Of a stretch of 64,000 nt of DNA, positions 45,184 to 53,037 are shown piece by piece; position 1 is the stretch's first letter, and each line of letters starts with the position of its first letter. A program made the position numbers and the translations under genes. A model generated the notes under the pieces. That model saw nothing but the letters and a program-made list of their open reading frames with translations. It was not told the origin of the DNA and did no database searches. Source of the stretch: Clostridia bacterium (lineage in GTDB: Bacteria > Bacillota_A > Clostridia > Oscillospirales > Acutalibacteraceae); the NCBI GenBank assembly GCA_017397065.1, contig JAFQKE010000026.1, positions 17,871 to 81,870 on the forward strand, in the 5' to 3' direction.

Positions 45184-47712
45184 TTAGAAACCTCCTTGCT
45201 CGGTACGATTTATAATATCATCCTGAAGCGAGCGTGAAAGGGTGGTGAACAATGCACTATAGCCCGCAACACGAACAACAAGAGATTTATATTTTTCGGG
45301 ATTTTTCTGTGCATCCAAAAGGGTTTCACGGCTTACAACGTTGAACTGAACGTGAGAGCCTTTTTGATCAAAATATCCACGAACAAGCGACACAAAGCTT
45401 TCAAGTCCGCTTTCACCCTTAAGTGCGCTGGGATGGAACTTCATATTAAAAAGTGTTCCGTTAGATGCGATATAGTGATCCAATCTTGCAACCGAGTTAC
45501 AAGCGGCTGTCGGGCCGTTTACATCCTTACCTGCTGAGGGCGAAACGCCATCGGCTACGGGAGTACCTGCCAAACGGCCGTCAGGTGTGGCACCTGTTTG
45601 AGCGCCGAGGGGTACGTTTGCCGAAACAGGATAAAGACCTGCTTGGAAGATTCCTCCACGAGGATTTTTAAAGTCTTGCAGGGGTCTTGTGTATGTATAG
45701 GCAACATCCCTTGCAAAAAGGTCAATTTCCTTAATATCGTTACCGAATTTAGGAAGTGAATCAATATCATTTCGGAGTTTATCATAAAACGCCTTTTTAT
45801 CGGCAGGGGTTTTGTTTTCGCTGATTTTAGTATAGATATCTTTGATGGTCTGCTCATTTGGAGCCTTGCCCTTAGCTGCAAGCTCTTTTGCGGCAAAGGT
45901 GGTAAGCTGACCGGCAATCACCGGTGGCATTGCCTCACCGTAGTTATTTTTAAGGGCATCAGCAAACTGCTGTAAAGTGTATTTCTTTTCATCGTAAACT
46001 AAGGTTTTGATAGCATAAAGTGCATCGGCCATATTGGCTATACCAAAGCCCTGAGGGCCTGTGAAGTTATAAACCGCACCGCCGTTTTGTACCGATTTTC
46101 CCCTTGCAATACAATCATCTACCATAGAGGAAAGGAAGGGCAGAGGGCAACGCTCAGCGTGAGCTAAATCTATGCTGTTATCGGCATTAACCATCATTTC
46201 AATCATATAGTTCATCTGTGCCTTATAGGCATCATAGAACTTATCAAATGTAGTAAGCTCTTTAATAGCAGGAGTTTTAGGGCCAACCTGCTCACCCAGC
46301 TCGGCACCGCCGCCAAAAACAAGCTCCAAGGGACGGCACATATTAAAGAATGCGGCATCGTGCCAGCCATCGGTTTTACCGGGAGTCTGGGGCTCAACGC
46401 AACCTATAATACAGTAGTTTCTGGCCTCCTCTAATGTAAGACCACGATTAACAAGTGCAGGGATAATAACTTCATCGTTATAGTAGGCAGGAAGTCCAAC
46501 GCCTGTGCGGGTAAGCTCGCCTGCTCTAAGTAAAAATTCGTGCGGAGTACCGTTCCAAACCCTTACCGAGAATGAGGGCATCGGAAGCATTACGTGAAGC
46601 GAAGCTGAAATGCACATAAAGGAAAGGTCGTTGGTGGCATCAAGACCCTCTTCGGTCTGACCGCCGGCTATAAGATTTTGGAACAAACTGTAACCTGCAA
46701 ATCCCTCAGCCGATGCAGCATCACGAACCTTGTTAAGGTCATTAAGCTTAACCCAAATACAGTCAAGCAGCTCCTGTGCGAACTCACGTGTGATTTTACC
46801 TTCATCTAAATCCTTTTTGTAATAAGGATACATATACTGGTCAAAGCGACCTGGAGAAATTGAGTGACCGCTTGCCTCGGTTTGCAGGAGCATCTGCACA
46901 AACCAAAAAGACTGACAAGCCTCATAAAACGTTGTTGCGCCCTTGCGTGGAACATTAGCACAGTTGTTGGCAATCAATGCAAGCTCTAATTTACGCTTGG
47001 GGTCGGTTTCTTTTTCGGCCATCTCTACCGCAAGCAAAGCGTATCTTTCAGCGTAACGGCTTGCCGCCTCAAGCGACATTATAACAGCCTTTAAAAAGGC
47101 GGTTCGGGTTCCGTAATCGGCATCACCAGGGTTAAGCTTCAAAAGAGCATCCACCGCTTTCGCCTTGATTCCGTCAAAACCAATAGCCAAAACCTCATCA
47201 TATTTAACACACAAATGTCCAACACCGTTGTAGAAGTAGTTGCCGGGGGTGAAGATATTGTGTTTCATTGCCATTTTAGCCCCATCGGACATATACTCCT
47301 CAGCAAGCTCACTTGTAGTTTTGCCACCCCAATATTTGTAAACCTCACGAAGAATCTTTTTATTTTCTTCAGAGATATAAAAAGGGTCGGCCGAGCGTGT
47401 TTCTACAGTATCGAGTTCATCCTCCAGCCAGCTATAGGAATATTCAGGGAAAACCTGACAGCTGCGTGGACGCAAGGTATTGCTGCCTACTATAAGCTCC
47501 TCGGGTCGGATGGTGATAGGCAGATTTTCCATAATATGGGCGAAAGCCTCGGCACGACGGGTGATTACCGGCTTACCCTCGCTCTTTTTATAAGCCTCGG
47601 TTAAAAGCACGGCACGATCGGTTTCAATTTGAGGCATCTGCTCAAAAAGATGCGAAACCAGCCTTGCTATTCGTGGGCTTTTGGGAATTTCAGGAACATA
47701 ATAATCAGGCAT
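45184..47712 (-). CDS. Glycyl radical diol (1,2-propanediol/glycerol) dehydratase
   Basis: An 842-residue glycyl radical enzyme. The thiyl radical cysteine is Cys438 and the general base Glu440 (IIGCVEPQ), followed by GKTDGWHDAAFFN typical of B12-independent diol/glycerol dehydratases. The glycyl radical is Gly817 in RVAGYSA. It converts 1,2-propanediol to propionaldehyde. The start is the ATG at 47712 behind AAGGAAGG, not the upstream TTG. It has no N-terminal encapsulation extension, so packing into the shell must occur another way. The surrounding aldolase and absence of choline-specific genes argue against choline lyase. Confidence 0.93.
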   Translation of the reverse strand: MPDYYVPEIPKSPRIARLVSHLFEQMPQIETDRAVLLTEAYKKSEGKPVITRRAEAFAHIMENLPITIRPEELIVGSNTLRPRSCQVFPEYSYSWLEDELDTVETRSADPFYISEENKKILREVYKYWGGKTTSELAEEYMSDGAKMAMKHNIFTPGNYFYNGVGHLCVKYDEVLAIGFDGIKAKAVDALLKLNPGDADYGTRTAFLKAVIMSLEAASRYAERYALLAVEMAEKETDPKRKLELALIANNCANVPRKGATTFYEACQSFWFVQMLLQTEASGHSISPGRFDQYMYPYYKKDLDEGKITREFAQELLDCIWVKLNDLNKVRDAASAEGFAGYSLFQNLIAGGQTEEGLDATNDLSFMCISASLHVMLPMPSFSVRVWNGTPHEFLLRAGELTRTGVGLPAYYNDEVIIPALVNRGLTLEEARNYCIIGCVEPQTPGKTDGWHDAAFFNMCRPLELVFGGGAELGEQVGPKTPAIKELTTFDKFYDAYKAQMNYMIEMMVNADNSIDLAHAERCPLPFLSSMVDDCIARGKSVQNGGAVYNFTGPQGFGIANMADALYAIKTLVYDEKKYTLQQFADALKNNYGEAMPPVIAGQLTTFAAKELAAKGKAPNEQTIKDIYTKISENKTPADKKAFYDKLRNDIDSLPKFGNDIKEIDLFARDVAYTYTRPLQDFKNPRGGIFQAGLYPVSANVPLGAQTGATPDGRLAGTPVADGVSPSAGKDVNGPTAACNSVARLDHYIASNGTLFNMKFHPSALKGESGLESFVSLVRGYFDQKGSHVQFNVVSRETLLDAQKNPEKYKSLVVRVAGYSALFTTLSRSLQDDIINRTEQGGF

Positions 47713-47776
47713 AAAAACCTTCCTTTCTTTTAAAAGGATTGTAGCGTGATACAAAAATCGCTACTGATACATTATT

Positions 47777-47837
47777 ATTTTAAACCAAAACCAACTATTT
47801 GTCAATACCAAAACAAGAAAAAAACAGAAAAAACAAG
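47777..47837 (-). promoter_or_regulatory. Promoter and candidate operator of the dehydratase operon
   Basis: Minus strand TTGACA (47800-47805), 17-base spacer, TAAAAT (47777-47782). Immediately upstream are two ACAAG cores in A-rich context (47813-47817 and 47833-47837, 20 bases apart), the same motif as at 43361-43396. Confidence 0.72.
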
Positions 47838-47938
47838 CACAAAACAACATTTTTATTCGTGAAACCGCCTTGTTTTGCCTTAAAAAAGCCAAAAAGTGTA
47901 AAAAACAGTCACATAACAAAATAAAGATGGCTAAAATA

Positions 47939-47967
47939 TTGAAATAGATTCTATAATATGATAAAAT
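47939..47967 (+). promoter_or_regulatory. Promoter of the LUD-domain gene
   Basis: TTGAAA (47939-47944), a 17-base spacer and TAAAAT (47962-47967), 49 bases before the start codon at 48017. Confidence 0.65.
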
Positions 47968-48016
47968 AAAAAATAAAGAAAGTTTGATGTTATCATATCG
48001 TTTGAGGAGAATAAAA

Positions 48017-48667
48017 ATGAATGATTTAATAAACAAGGTTGCAGAAAATTTAAAACGCAATAATATGGTGCCATACATAGTAAACAAAAAGGAGGATATC
48101 CTACCCCTTTTAAAAACTCTTTTGCCAAGCGGCGCATCGGTTGGTGTAGGCGGCTCGGTAACATTGGACGAGATAGGTGTTATACCATTTCTGCGTGAGG
48201 GAGAATACAGCTTTTTTGACCGCTATGCCGAGGGTCTTACCCGCCCCGAAGCGGTGGAAATTATGAGAAAGGCTCTGCTTGCCGACACATTTATAACCTC
48301 CTCCAATGCTGTAACCGAAAAGGGCGAGCTTTACAATGTAGACGGAAACGGCAACCGTGTAGCCGCCCTCTGCTTCGGCCCAAAATCGGTAATAGTTATT
48401 GTAGGTGCAAACAAAATTGTCAAGGATTTAAAGGCAGCCGAGGAGCGTGTTAAAACCATATCCGCACCTAAAAACTGCATAAGGCTCGGCATTGATTCCC
48501 CCTGCTCCAAAGGCGGCGAGTGTGTTTCAATGAAAGTCGAAAACCGAGAGATGTGTGATGGTTGTATGCTGGAAAGCAGAATCTGCAGTACCTATGTGCT
48601 GAGCGGATATCAAAGAATTAAAGACAGAATAACGGTTATAATCTGCAAAGAAAATATGGGTTATTAA
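48017..48667 (+). CDS. LUD-domain protein (LutC/YkgG-related)
   Basis: A 216-residue protein of the LUD (lactate utilization, DUF162) family: VGVGGSVTLDEIGVIPFLRE, ADTFITSSNAVTEKGELYNVD, VIVGANKIVKDLKAAEERV. Six cysteines in the C-terminal part include CDGCMLESRIC. The LutA and LutB partners are absent here; lone LUD proteins are common in Clostridia and of unknown role. It is divergent from the dehydratase operon with about 300 bases between the starts. Start chosen at 48017 from GGAG spacing. Confidence 0.88.
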   Translation: MNDLINKVAENLKRNNMVPYIVNKKEDILPLLKTLLPSGASVGVGGSVTLDEIGVIPFLREGEYSFFDRYAEGLTRPEAVEIMRKALLADTFITSSNAVTEKGELYNVDGNGNRVAALCFGPKSVIVIVGANKIVKDLKAAEERVKTISAPKNCIRLGIDSPCSKGGECVSMKVENREMCDGCMLESRICSTYVLSGYQRIKDRITVIICKENMGY

Positions 48668-48673
48668 ATAAAA

Positions 48674-48709
48674 CACCTCCACATATATTTTAGTAGTATA
48701 TTGGAGGTG
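48674..48709 (+). promoter_or_regulatory. Hairpin sequestering the dacF ribosome binding site
   Basis: CACCTCC (48674-48680) pairs exactly with the ribosome binding site GGAGGTG (48703-48709). ATATA/TATAT extends the stem after a one-base bulge. The ATG follows at 48716. It may limit translation or act as a stop signal for the upstream gene. Confidence 0.6.
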
Positions 48710-48715
48710 CTTTAA

Positions 48716-49945
48716 ATGAAAGCGTATTGTAAATTTTTAGCGGTATTTGCGGCTCTTATCTTGTCGGCAATACCGCTTTTTTATGGCTCTTTTTCGGCAA
48801 ATGGTGAGGTTGCAACCGAATTTTTAAACGATGAACTATTAACCGATATCCCTCCCATTCCGGCCGCTGCAACGGTAGATACAGCTCTAAATATAAAGGC
48901 AAAAAGCTACTGCCTAATGGAACCCAAAACAGGAAAAATTCTCGCCGAAAATTGCTCTGATGAACGGTTAGCTCCTGCATCCATCACCAAAATAATGTCT
49001 TTGCTGCTTGTTATGGAGGCGATAGAAAATGAGGCTTTAACCTTGGGCACAAAGGTTAAAGCAAGCGAACACGCCGCAAGTATGGGCGGCTCACAAATTT
49101 GGCTTGAGGTCGGCGAGGAAATGACGGTGGATGAGCTACTCAGAGCATCGGTAATAGCTAGTGCAAACGACGCCACCGTTGCTCTGGCAGAGACAATTTC
49201 GGGTAGCGAAGAGGCGTTTGTCAGCCTTATGAACGAGAGAGCAAAAGAGCTTGGTATGAAAAACACAACCTTTAAAAACGCCTGCGGATTGGATGAAGAC
49301 GGTCACCTGACCACCGCAAAGGACGTTGCTATAATGGCATCGGAGCTCATAAAGCATAGTCTTATTAAAAAATACTCCACCATATGGATGGATGCACTGA
49401 GAAACGGCAAAAGTGAGCTTACCAACACCAACAAGCTGGTGAGATATTATAACGGTGCAACCGGCCTTAAAACCGGCACAACCTCTAAAGCGGGCTGCTC
49501 GGTTGCCGCCACCGCAGAACGTGACGGAATGGAGCTTGTTGCGGTTGTAATGGGTGCTGAAACCAGCAACGAAAGATTTGCAGGTGCCAAAAGGCTTCTT
49601 GATTACGGCTTTGCCAACTGGTCTTTTGTAAGTCTTGCCCCCGAGCTAAAGGATTTTGAAAATATTGAAATTTCAAAGGGTATGCAAAAAAACATATCTG
49701 CCGACTGCAACGGAGAAGCGATAGATTTACTGTTGCCCAAAGGCAAGCAAAAGGATGTCACCCAGAATATAGAAATAAATGAAAGCATTGAAGCTCCCAT
49801 AAAGACAGGCGATGTGATAGGCAAAGCTGTTTTTTCACTGGACGGAAAGCAAATTGGCGAGCTTCCGATATATTCGGCGAACACGGTGGAAAAGGTAACA
49901 TTTTTAAATGCACTTTCCTTGATTATAGCAAGTGCAATGGGCTAG
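48716..49945 (+). CDS. dacF: D-alanyl-D-alanine carboxypeptidase (penicillin-binding protein, DacF type)
   Basis: A 409-residue secreted serine carboxypeptidase with signal peptide (about 1-30) and all three active-site motifs: SITK (Ser89, Lys92), SAN (150-152) and KTG (253-255). A C-terminal PBP5-type beta domain (about 300-380) follows, with a weak amphipathic or hydrophobic end. It trims D-alanine from peptidoglycan stem peptides. The exact subfamily name (DacF versus DacA/DacB) is uncertain. Confidence 0.9.
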   Translation: MKAYCKFLAVFAALILSAIPLFYGSFSANGEVATEFLNDELLTDIPPIPAAATVDTALNIKAKSYCLMEPKTGKILAENCSDERLAPASITKIMSLLLVMEAIENEALTLGTKVKASEHAASMGGSQIWLEVGEEMTVDELLRASVIASANDATVALAETISGSEEAFVSLMNERAKELGMKNTTFKNACGLDEDGHLTTAKDVAIMASELIKHSLIKKYSTIWMDALRNGKSELTNTNKLVRYYNGATGLKTGTTSKAGCSVAATAERDGMELVAVVMGAETSNERFAGAKRLLDYGFANWSFVSLAPELKDFENIEISKGMQKNISADCNGEAIDLLLPKGKQKDVTQNIEINESIEAPIKTGDVIGKAVFSLDGKQIGELPIYSANTVEKVTFLNALSLIIASAMG

Positions 49946-49992
49946 CAAAATCGCCGAGCGTTTGTTAATATTTTTTTGAAAATTAAACATAA

Positions 49993-50040
49993 AAAATCTG
50001 CAAAAAAGGCTCTCCTTTTTTGCAGATTTTGTTCTTTATA
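49993..50040. terminator. Bidirectional terminator between dacF and glmS
   Basis: AAAATCTGCAAAAAAGG pairs with CCTTTTTTGCAGATTTT around a 4-6 base loop, between convergent genes. Same outer stem as the terminators at 12014 and 59062. Confidence 0.88.
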
Positions 50041-50081
50041 GGTATATCTGTTATATAAATGATTTTTTAAAGCTGTAACGT

Positions 50082-51908
50082 TTATTCAACCGTTACTGAT
50101 TTTGCAAGATTTCGGGGTTTATCAATGTCGCAACCGTTATAAAGAGCAACGTAATATGCAAACAGCTGTAAAGGAACAACCTCAACCGAAGCCAAAAGCA
50201 TAGGGTGCACCTTGGGCAGATAAATAACCTCGTTCGCCTCTTTGCTCACCGCCTTATTGCCATCGGTAGCGGTAGCAAGCACAAAAGCGCCTCTCGCCTT
50301 TACCTCTTTAATATTGCTCATCATCTTATCTAAAAGGTTATCGTACGCCGAAAGAGCTATAACCATTTTACCCTCTTCAATAAGTGAAATTGTGCCGTGC
50401 TTAAGCTCGCCTGCGGCGTAAGCCTCAGAATTTAAATATGAGATTTCTTTAAGCTTCAGCGAAGCCTCCAAAGCTACTGCATAATCAATATTTCTGCCTA
50501 TGAAGAAAACGCTGCCCATATTATAATGTTCTTTTGCAAGACTTTTAATACGCTCCTCCATTTCAAAAACCTGGTTTATTTTTTGTGGCAGACTGCATAT
50601 GCCCTCTAAAAGCTCAGCAAGCAAGGATTCTACCGCACTACCCCTTTTGGTAGCGGCATATAACCCAAAGAGATACAAGGTTATAAGCTGTGAGGAGTAT
50701 GCCTTGGTGGTGGCTACAGCAATTTCCGCACCTGCCCTTGTGTATATAACATCGTCAGCCGCCTTGGCTATTGAGCTACCCACAACGTTAACAATGGCAA
50801 GTATATGTCCTCCCCTGCGTTTTGCCTCTTTAAGGGCGGCAAGGGTATCGGCCGTTTCGCCCGATTGACTTATTATTATCACCAAGGTTCTGTCATCCAC
50901 AATAGGATTTCTGTAGCGGAATTCCGATGCCAAATCTACCTCCACAGGGATTCTTAACAGCTCTTCAAAAAAGTATTTCGCCACCATACCGGTGTGATAG
51001 GCCGAACCGCAAGCGGTAATTACCACTCGATTTATTCTTTTTAAATGCTCATCGGTAAGACTTAAGCCCTCAAAATGAATCTTGCCATCCTTAATTGCCG
51101 ACTCATAGGTATTGGCTATAACGGTTGGCTGTTCTTTAATTTCTTTCATCATAAAGTGGTCATATCCGCCCTTTTCTGCGGCATCAATGCTCCAGTCAAT
51201 TATTTTGGGCTCACGTATAATTTTTTCTCGGTTTACGGTAAATAAATCGGCTGATTCTTTGGTTATTACAGCGATCTCTCCATCCTCCATATAAACAACA
51301 TTTTTGGTATGAGCTATAAGGGCAGTTACATCCGATGCAATGTAATTTTCACCCTCTCCAAGGCCTATAATGAGGGGACTGAAATGCCTAACCGCATACA
51401 GAGTGCTACTATCATCAACGCAAAGTATTCCAAGCGAATAAGAACCCTTTAAAAGTGAAACTGTTTTCTCTATTGCGGAAAAAACATCGCCGTTATAATG
51501 CTTTTCTAAAAGATGTGCCACAACCTCGGTATCGGTTTCGCTTTTAAAAACAACACCGTCTGACATAAGCTCATCTTTAAGCTCGATATAATTTTCAATT
51601 ATACCGTTATGAACCACCGCAAATCTTCCCATATAACCAATATGAGGATGTGCGTTTTCCTCGCTGGGTGCACCGTGAGTAGCCCAACGTGTGTGTCCTA
51701 TACCGATTTTACCCTCTATGCTGTGACCGTCATTTGTTATCGATTTAAGGGAGGAAATGCGTTCTTTTGTTTTGGTAATGTTTATTTCCCCGTTATTCAC
51801 AACAGCAATTCCGGCAGAATCGTAACCACGGTATTCAAGCCGCTCTAAACCGCCAAGCAAAATAGGGGCAGACTTCTTATCACCTATAAATCCTACTATA
51901 CCACACAT
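50082..51908 (-). CDS. glmS: Glutamine-fructose-6-phosphate aminotransferase (isomerizing)
   Basis: A 608-residue enzyme making glucosamine-6-phosphate. The ATG at 51908 is chosen so that Cys2 (MCGIVGFIG), the glutaminase nucleophile, becomes the N-terminus. The GATase domain (1-about 230) and two SIS domains (ISQSGETADTLAAL in the first) are complete, and it ends KPRNLAKSVTVE as in the family. About 130 bases separate its start from the end of tRNA-Leu's promoter region; I see no glmS ribozyme-like core there, and the leader is short and AT-rich. Confidence 0.96.
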   Translation of the reverse strand: MCGIVGFIGDKKSAPILLGGLERLEYRGYDSAGIAVVNNGEINITKTKERISSLKSITNDGHSIEGKIGIGHTRWATHGAPSEENAHPHIGYMGRFAVVHNGIIENYIELKDELMSDGVVFKSETDTEVVAHLLEKHYNGDVFSAIEKTVSLLKGSYSLGILCVDDSSTLYAVRHFSPLIIGLGEGENYIASDVTALIAHTKNVVYMEDGEIAVITKESADLFTVNREKIIREPKIIDWSIDAAEKGGYDHFMMKEIKEQPTVIANTYESAIKDGKIHFEGLSLTDEHLKRINRVVITACGSAYHTGMVAKYFFEELLRIPVEVDLASEFRYRNPIVDDRTLVIIISQSGETADTLAALKEAKRRGGHILAIVNVVGSSIAKAADDVIYTRAGAEIAVATTKAYSSQLITLYLFGLYAATKRGSAVESLLAELLEGICSLPQKINQVFEMEERIKSLAKEHYNMGSVFFIGRNIDYAVALEASLKLKEISYLNSEAYAAGELKHGTISLIEEGKMVIALSAYDNLLDKMMSNIKEVKARGAFVLATATDGNKAVSKEANEVIYLPKVHPMLLASVEVVPLQLFAYYVALYNGCDIDKPRNLAKSVTVE

Positions 51909-52069
51909 ATTTATCACCTACATAAATATATTATGCCCGAAAAGACATATAAATTAGTTGTAGCAAAAACAACGAATGGTATTATATCACAAAAGTTAGT
52001 AATATGCAATACTATTTTTGAAATATTTTACAGAAAAAAATAATTTTTTACATATAGCTAAATTTTCTC

Positions 52070-52098
52070 TTGACAATTTATATTAAATAGTATAAAAT
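52070..52098 (+). promoter_or_regulatory. Promoter of tRNA-Leu
   Basis: TTGACA (52070-52075), 17-base spacer, TAAAAT (52093-52098), 19 bases before the mature tRNA 5' end. Confidence 0.8.
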
Positions 52099-52117
52099 GA
52101 TATGGTCAACTGAATAA

Positions 52118-52204
52118 GCCGCTGTGGTGGAATAGGCAGACACAAGGGACTTAAAATCCCTCGGTAGCGATATCGTGCCGGTTCAAGTCCGGCCAGCGGC
52201 ACCA
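52118..52204 (+). tRNA. tRNA-Leu (anticodon UAA)
   Basis: A class II tRNA of 87 bases including an encoded CCA. The acceptor stem GCCGCTG/CAGCGGC, the anticodon loop CTTAAAA with anticodon TAA, a long variable arm (CTCGGTAGCGATATCG) and the T-loop GGTTCAAGTCC are all clear. A strong terminator follows immediately. Confidence 0.96.
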
Positions 52205-52240
52205 AAAATAAAAGGACTACTTCGGTAGTCCTTTTATTTT
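52205..52240 (+). terminator. Terminator of tRNA-Leu
   Basis: AAAATAAAAGGACTAC-TTCG-GTAGTCCTTTTATTTT: a perfect 16-bp stem with a UUCG tetraloop. Confidence 0.9.
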
Positions 52241-52246
52241 TGTGTT

Positions 52247-52424
52247 TGTGTCCGCAAGGACACAACATCGTTTGACCGCTTGCGGTCAACATCATTTTTC
52301 GCTTGGCGAAAACATCATTCCACATCAGTGGACACAAAACGATGTTACGGCTACCGCCGTAAACGATGTGATGCTCCGCATCAACGATGTGGGCTAACGC
52401 CCAACGATGTTGCGCTTCGCGCAA
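52247..52424. repeat. Array of eight short hairpins with constant 6-base spacers
   Basis: Eight perfect palindromes of 14-18 bases with different sequences: 52247-52264, 52272-52289, 52296-52312, 52319-52332, 52345-52362, 52369-52383, 52390-52403 and 52410-52424. Loops are 2-4 bases, including GCAA and CTTG. Spacers after hairpins 1-3 read CATCGT, CATCAT, CATCAT; spacers after hairpins 4-7 read ACGATG, the reverse complement. The whole array is therefore roughly mirror-symmetric about hairpin 4. The last hairpin contains the likely -35 (TTGCGC) of the next gene. Confidence 0.85.
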
Positions 52425-52463
52425 ATATATGGTATAATTTGTAATATGAAAGAGGTGATAGCA

Positions 52464-52820
52464 ATGAAAGAGGATAAACTTTCAGACTTATCTATGCAAT
52501 TATCTGTTGATATTTTGAAACTTACAAAAGAATTAAGGGCAAAACACGAAACTGTAATTTCCAATCAAATTAGCAGAAGTGCAACAAGTATTTGTGCCAA
52601 TATTGCCGAAAGCAAATACGGACATAGTCGTGCCGATTTTATTGCTAAACTCGAAATTGCATTAAAAGAAGCAAACGAAACGGGAAAATGGCTTGAAATG
52701 CTTTTAAAATCTGACTATATTGATGAAATGACATATAAGTCTATTGATAAAACTTGTTCGACTATTCGTATCTTGTTAATTGCTTCGATTAAGACTGCAA
52801 AAAGTAAATTAAATAAATAA
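52464..52820 (+). CDS. Four-helix-bundle protein (23S rRNA intervening-sequence / bAvd-like family)
   Basis: A 118-residue all-helical protein with the family pattern ISNQISRSATSICANIAES, followed by SRADFIAKLEIALKEANETG and KTCSTIRILLIASIKTAKSK. Relatives are encoded in 23S rRNA intervening sequences and next to diversity-generating retroelements, where they bind nucleic acid. Start chosen at 52464 behind GAGGTG (52452-52457). The promoter is TTGCGC-N17-TATAAT (-10 at 52433-52438), with its -35 inside the last hairpin of the adjacent array. No reverse transcriptase or rRNA gene is nearby. Confidence 0.87.
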   Translation: MKEDKLSDLSMQLSVDILKLTKELRAKHETVISNQISRSATSICANIAESKYGHSRADFIAKLEIALKEANETGKWLEMLLKSDYIDEMTYKSIDKTCSTIRILLIASIKTAKSKLNK

Positions 52821-52850
52821 TGTTATGTAAAAATAATATATCACCGTGTG

Positions 52851-53015
52851 TTGACTTTTAATTTATTTGATGTTAAAATATTACCAACCTAAAATGAAAG
52901 TGAGGTGGACAAAATGAAGAGAAAAGTATTGATAAAATCAAAAGTCGTTTTGTCCGCTGTCAGATAAAAAGTTGCTTCTTGGATGTAAATGCTCTTGGTT
53001 TTATCAAGAGCATTT
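52851..53015 (+). promoter_or_regulatory. Promoter and attenuator leader of the GNAT gene
   Basis: TTGACT-N17-TAAAAT (52851-52879) drives a leader with a 17-codon ORF and a perfect 11-bp hairpin (52987-52997 with 53005-53015: AAATGCTCTTG/CAAGAGCATTT) followed by ATTATTTT. GGACAAAA at the leader ribosome binding site pairs with TTTTGTCC near its end. TGCTTCTTG (52973-52981) mimics the 5' arm of the terminator, giving a possible competing fold. Confidence 0.6.
52914..52967 (+). CDS. Putative leader peptide (17 aa)
   Basis: ATG at 52914 behind a strong GAGGTGG (52902-52908) encodes MKRKVLIKSKVVLSAVR and stops at 52967, just before the attenuator-like hairpin. Short basic leader peptides of this kind precede inducible resistance genes controlled by ribosome stalling. 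That role is inferred from layout. Confidence 0.5.
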   Translation: MKRKVLIKSKVVLSAVR

Positions 53016-53037
53016 ATTATTTTGAAGGAGTTTTATT

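Noticed and set aside
45184..47712. Pyruvate formate-lyase or choline TMA-lyase
   Set aside because: The active site GCVEPQ plus GKTDGWHDAAFFN and the aldolase/PduL/PduP context fit a diol dehydratase. PFL has two adjacent cysteines, and no choline-locus genes are present.
47713..47754. TTG-initiated N-terminal extension of the dehydratase
   Set aside because: The ATG at 47712 has a good ribosome binding site and gives the family N-terminus. The extra 14 residues run through the ribosome binding site itself.
47713..48016. Adenosylcobalamin riboswitch controlling the microcompartment
   Set aside because: No B12-box-like sequence was seen. The dehydratase is a glycyl radical enzyme and does not need cobalamin.
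51909..52069. glmS ribozyme upstream of glmS
   Set aside because: The space before the start is short, AT-rich and lacks the conserved ribozyme core; the intact tRNA-Leu promoter occupies the rest.
52247..52424. CRISPR array
   Set aside because: The repeated units are short self-complementary hairpins of differing sequence with 6-base spacers. Direct repeats of 23-45 bases, unique 30-base spacers and cas genes are all absent.
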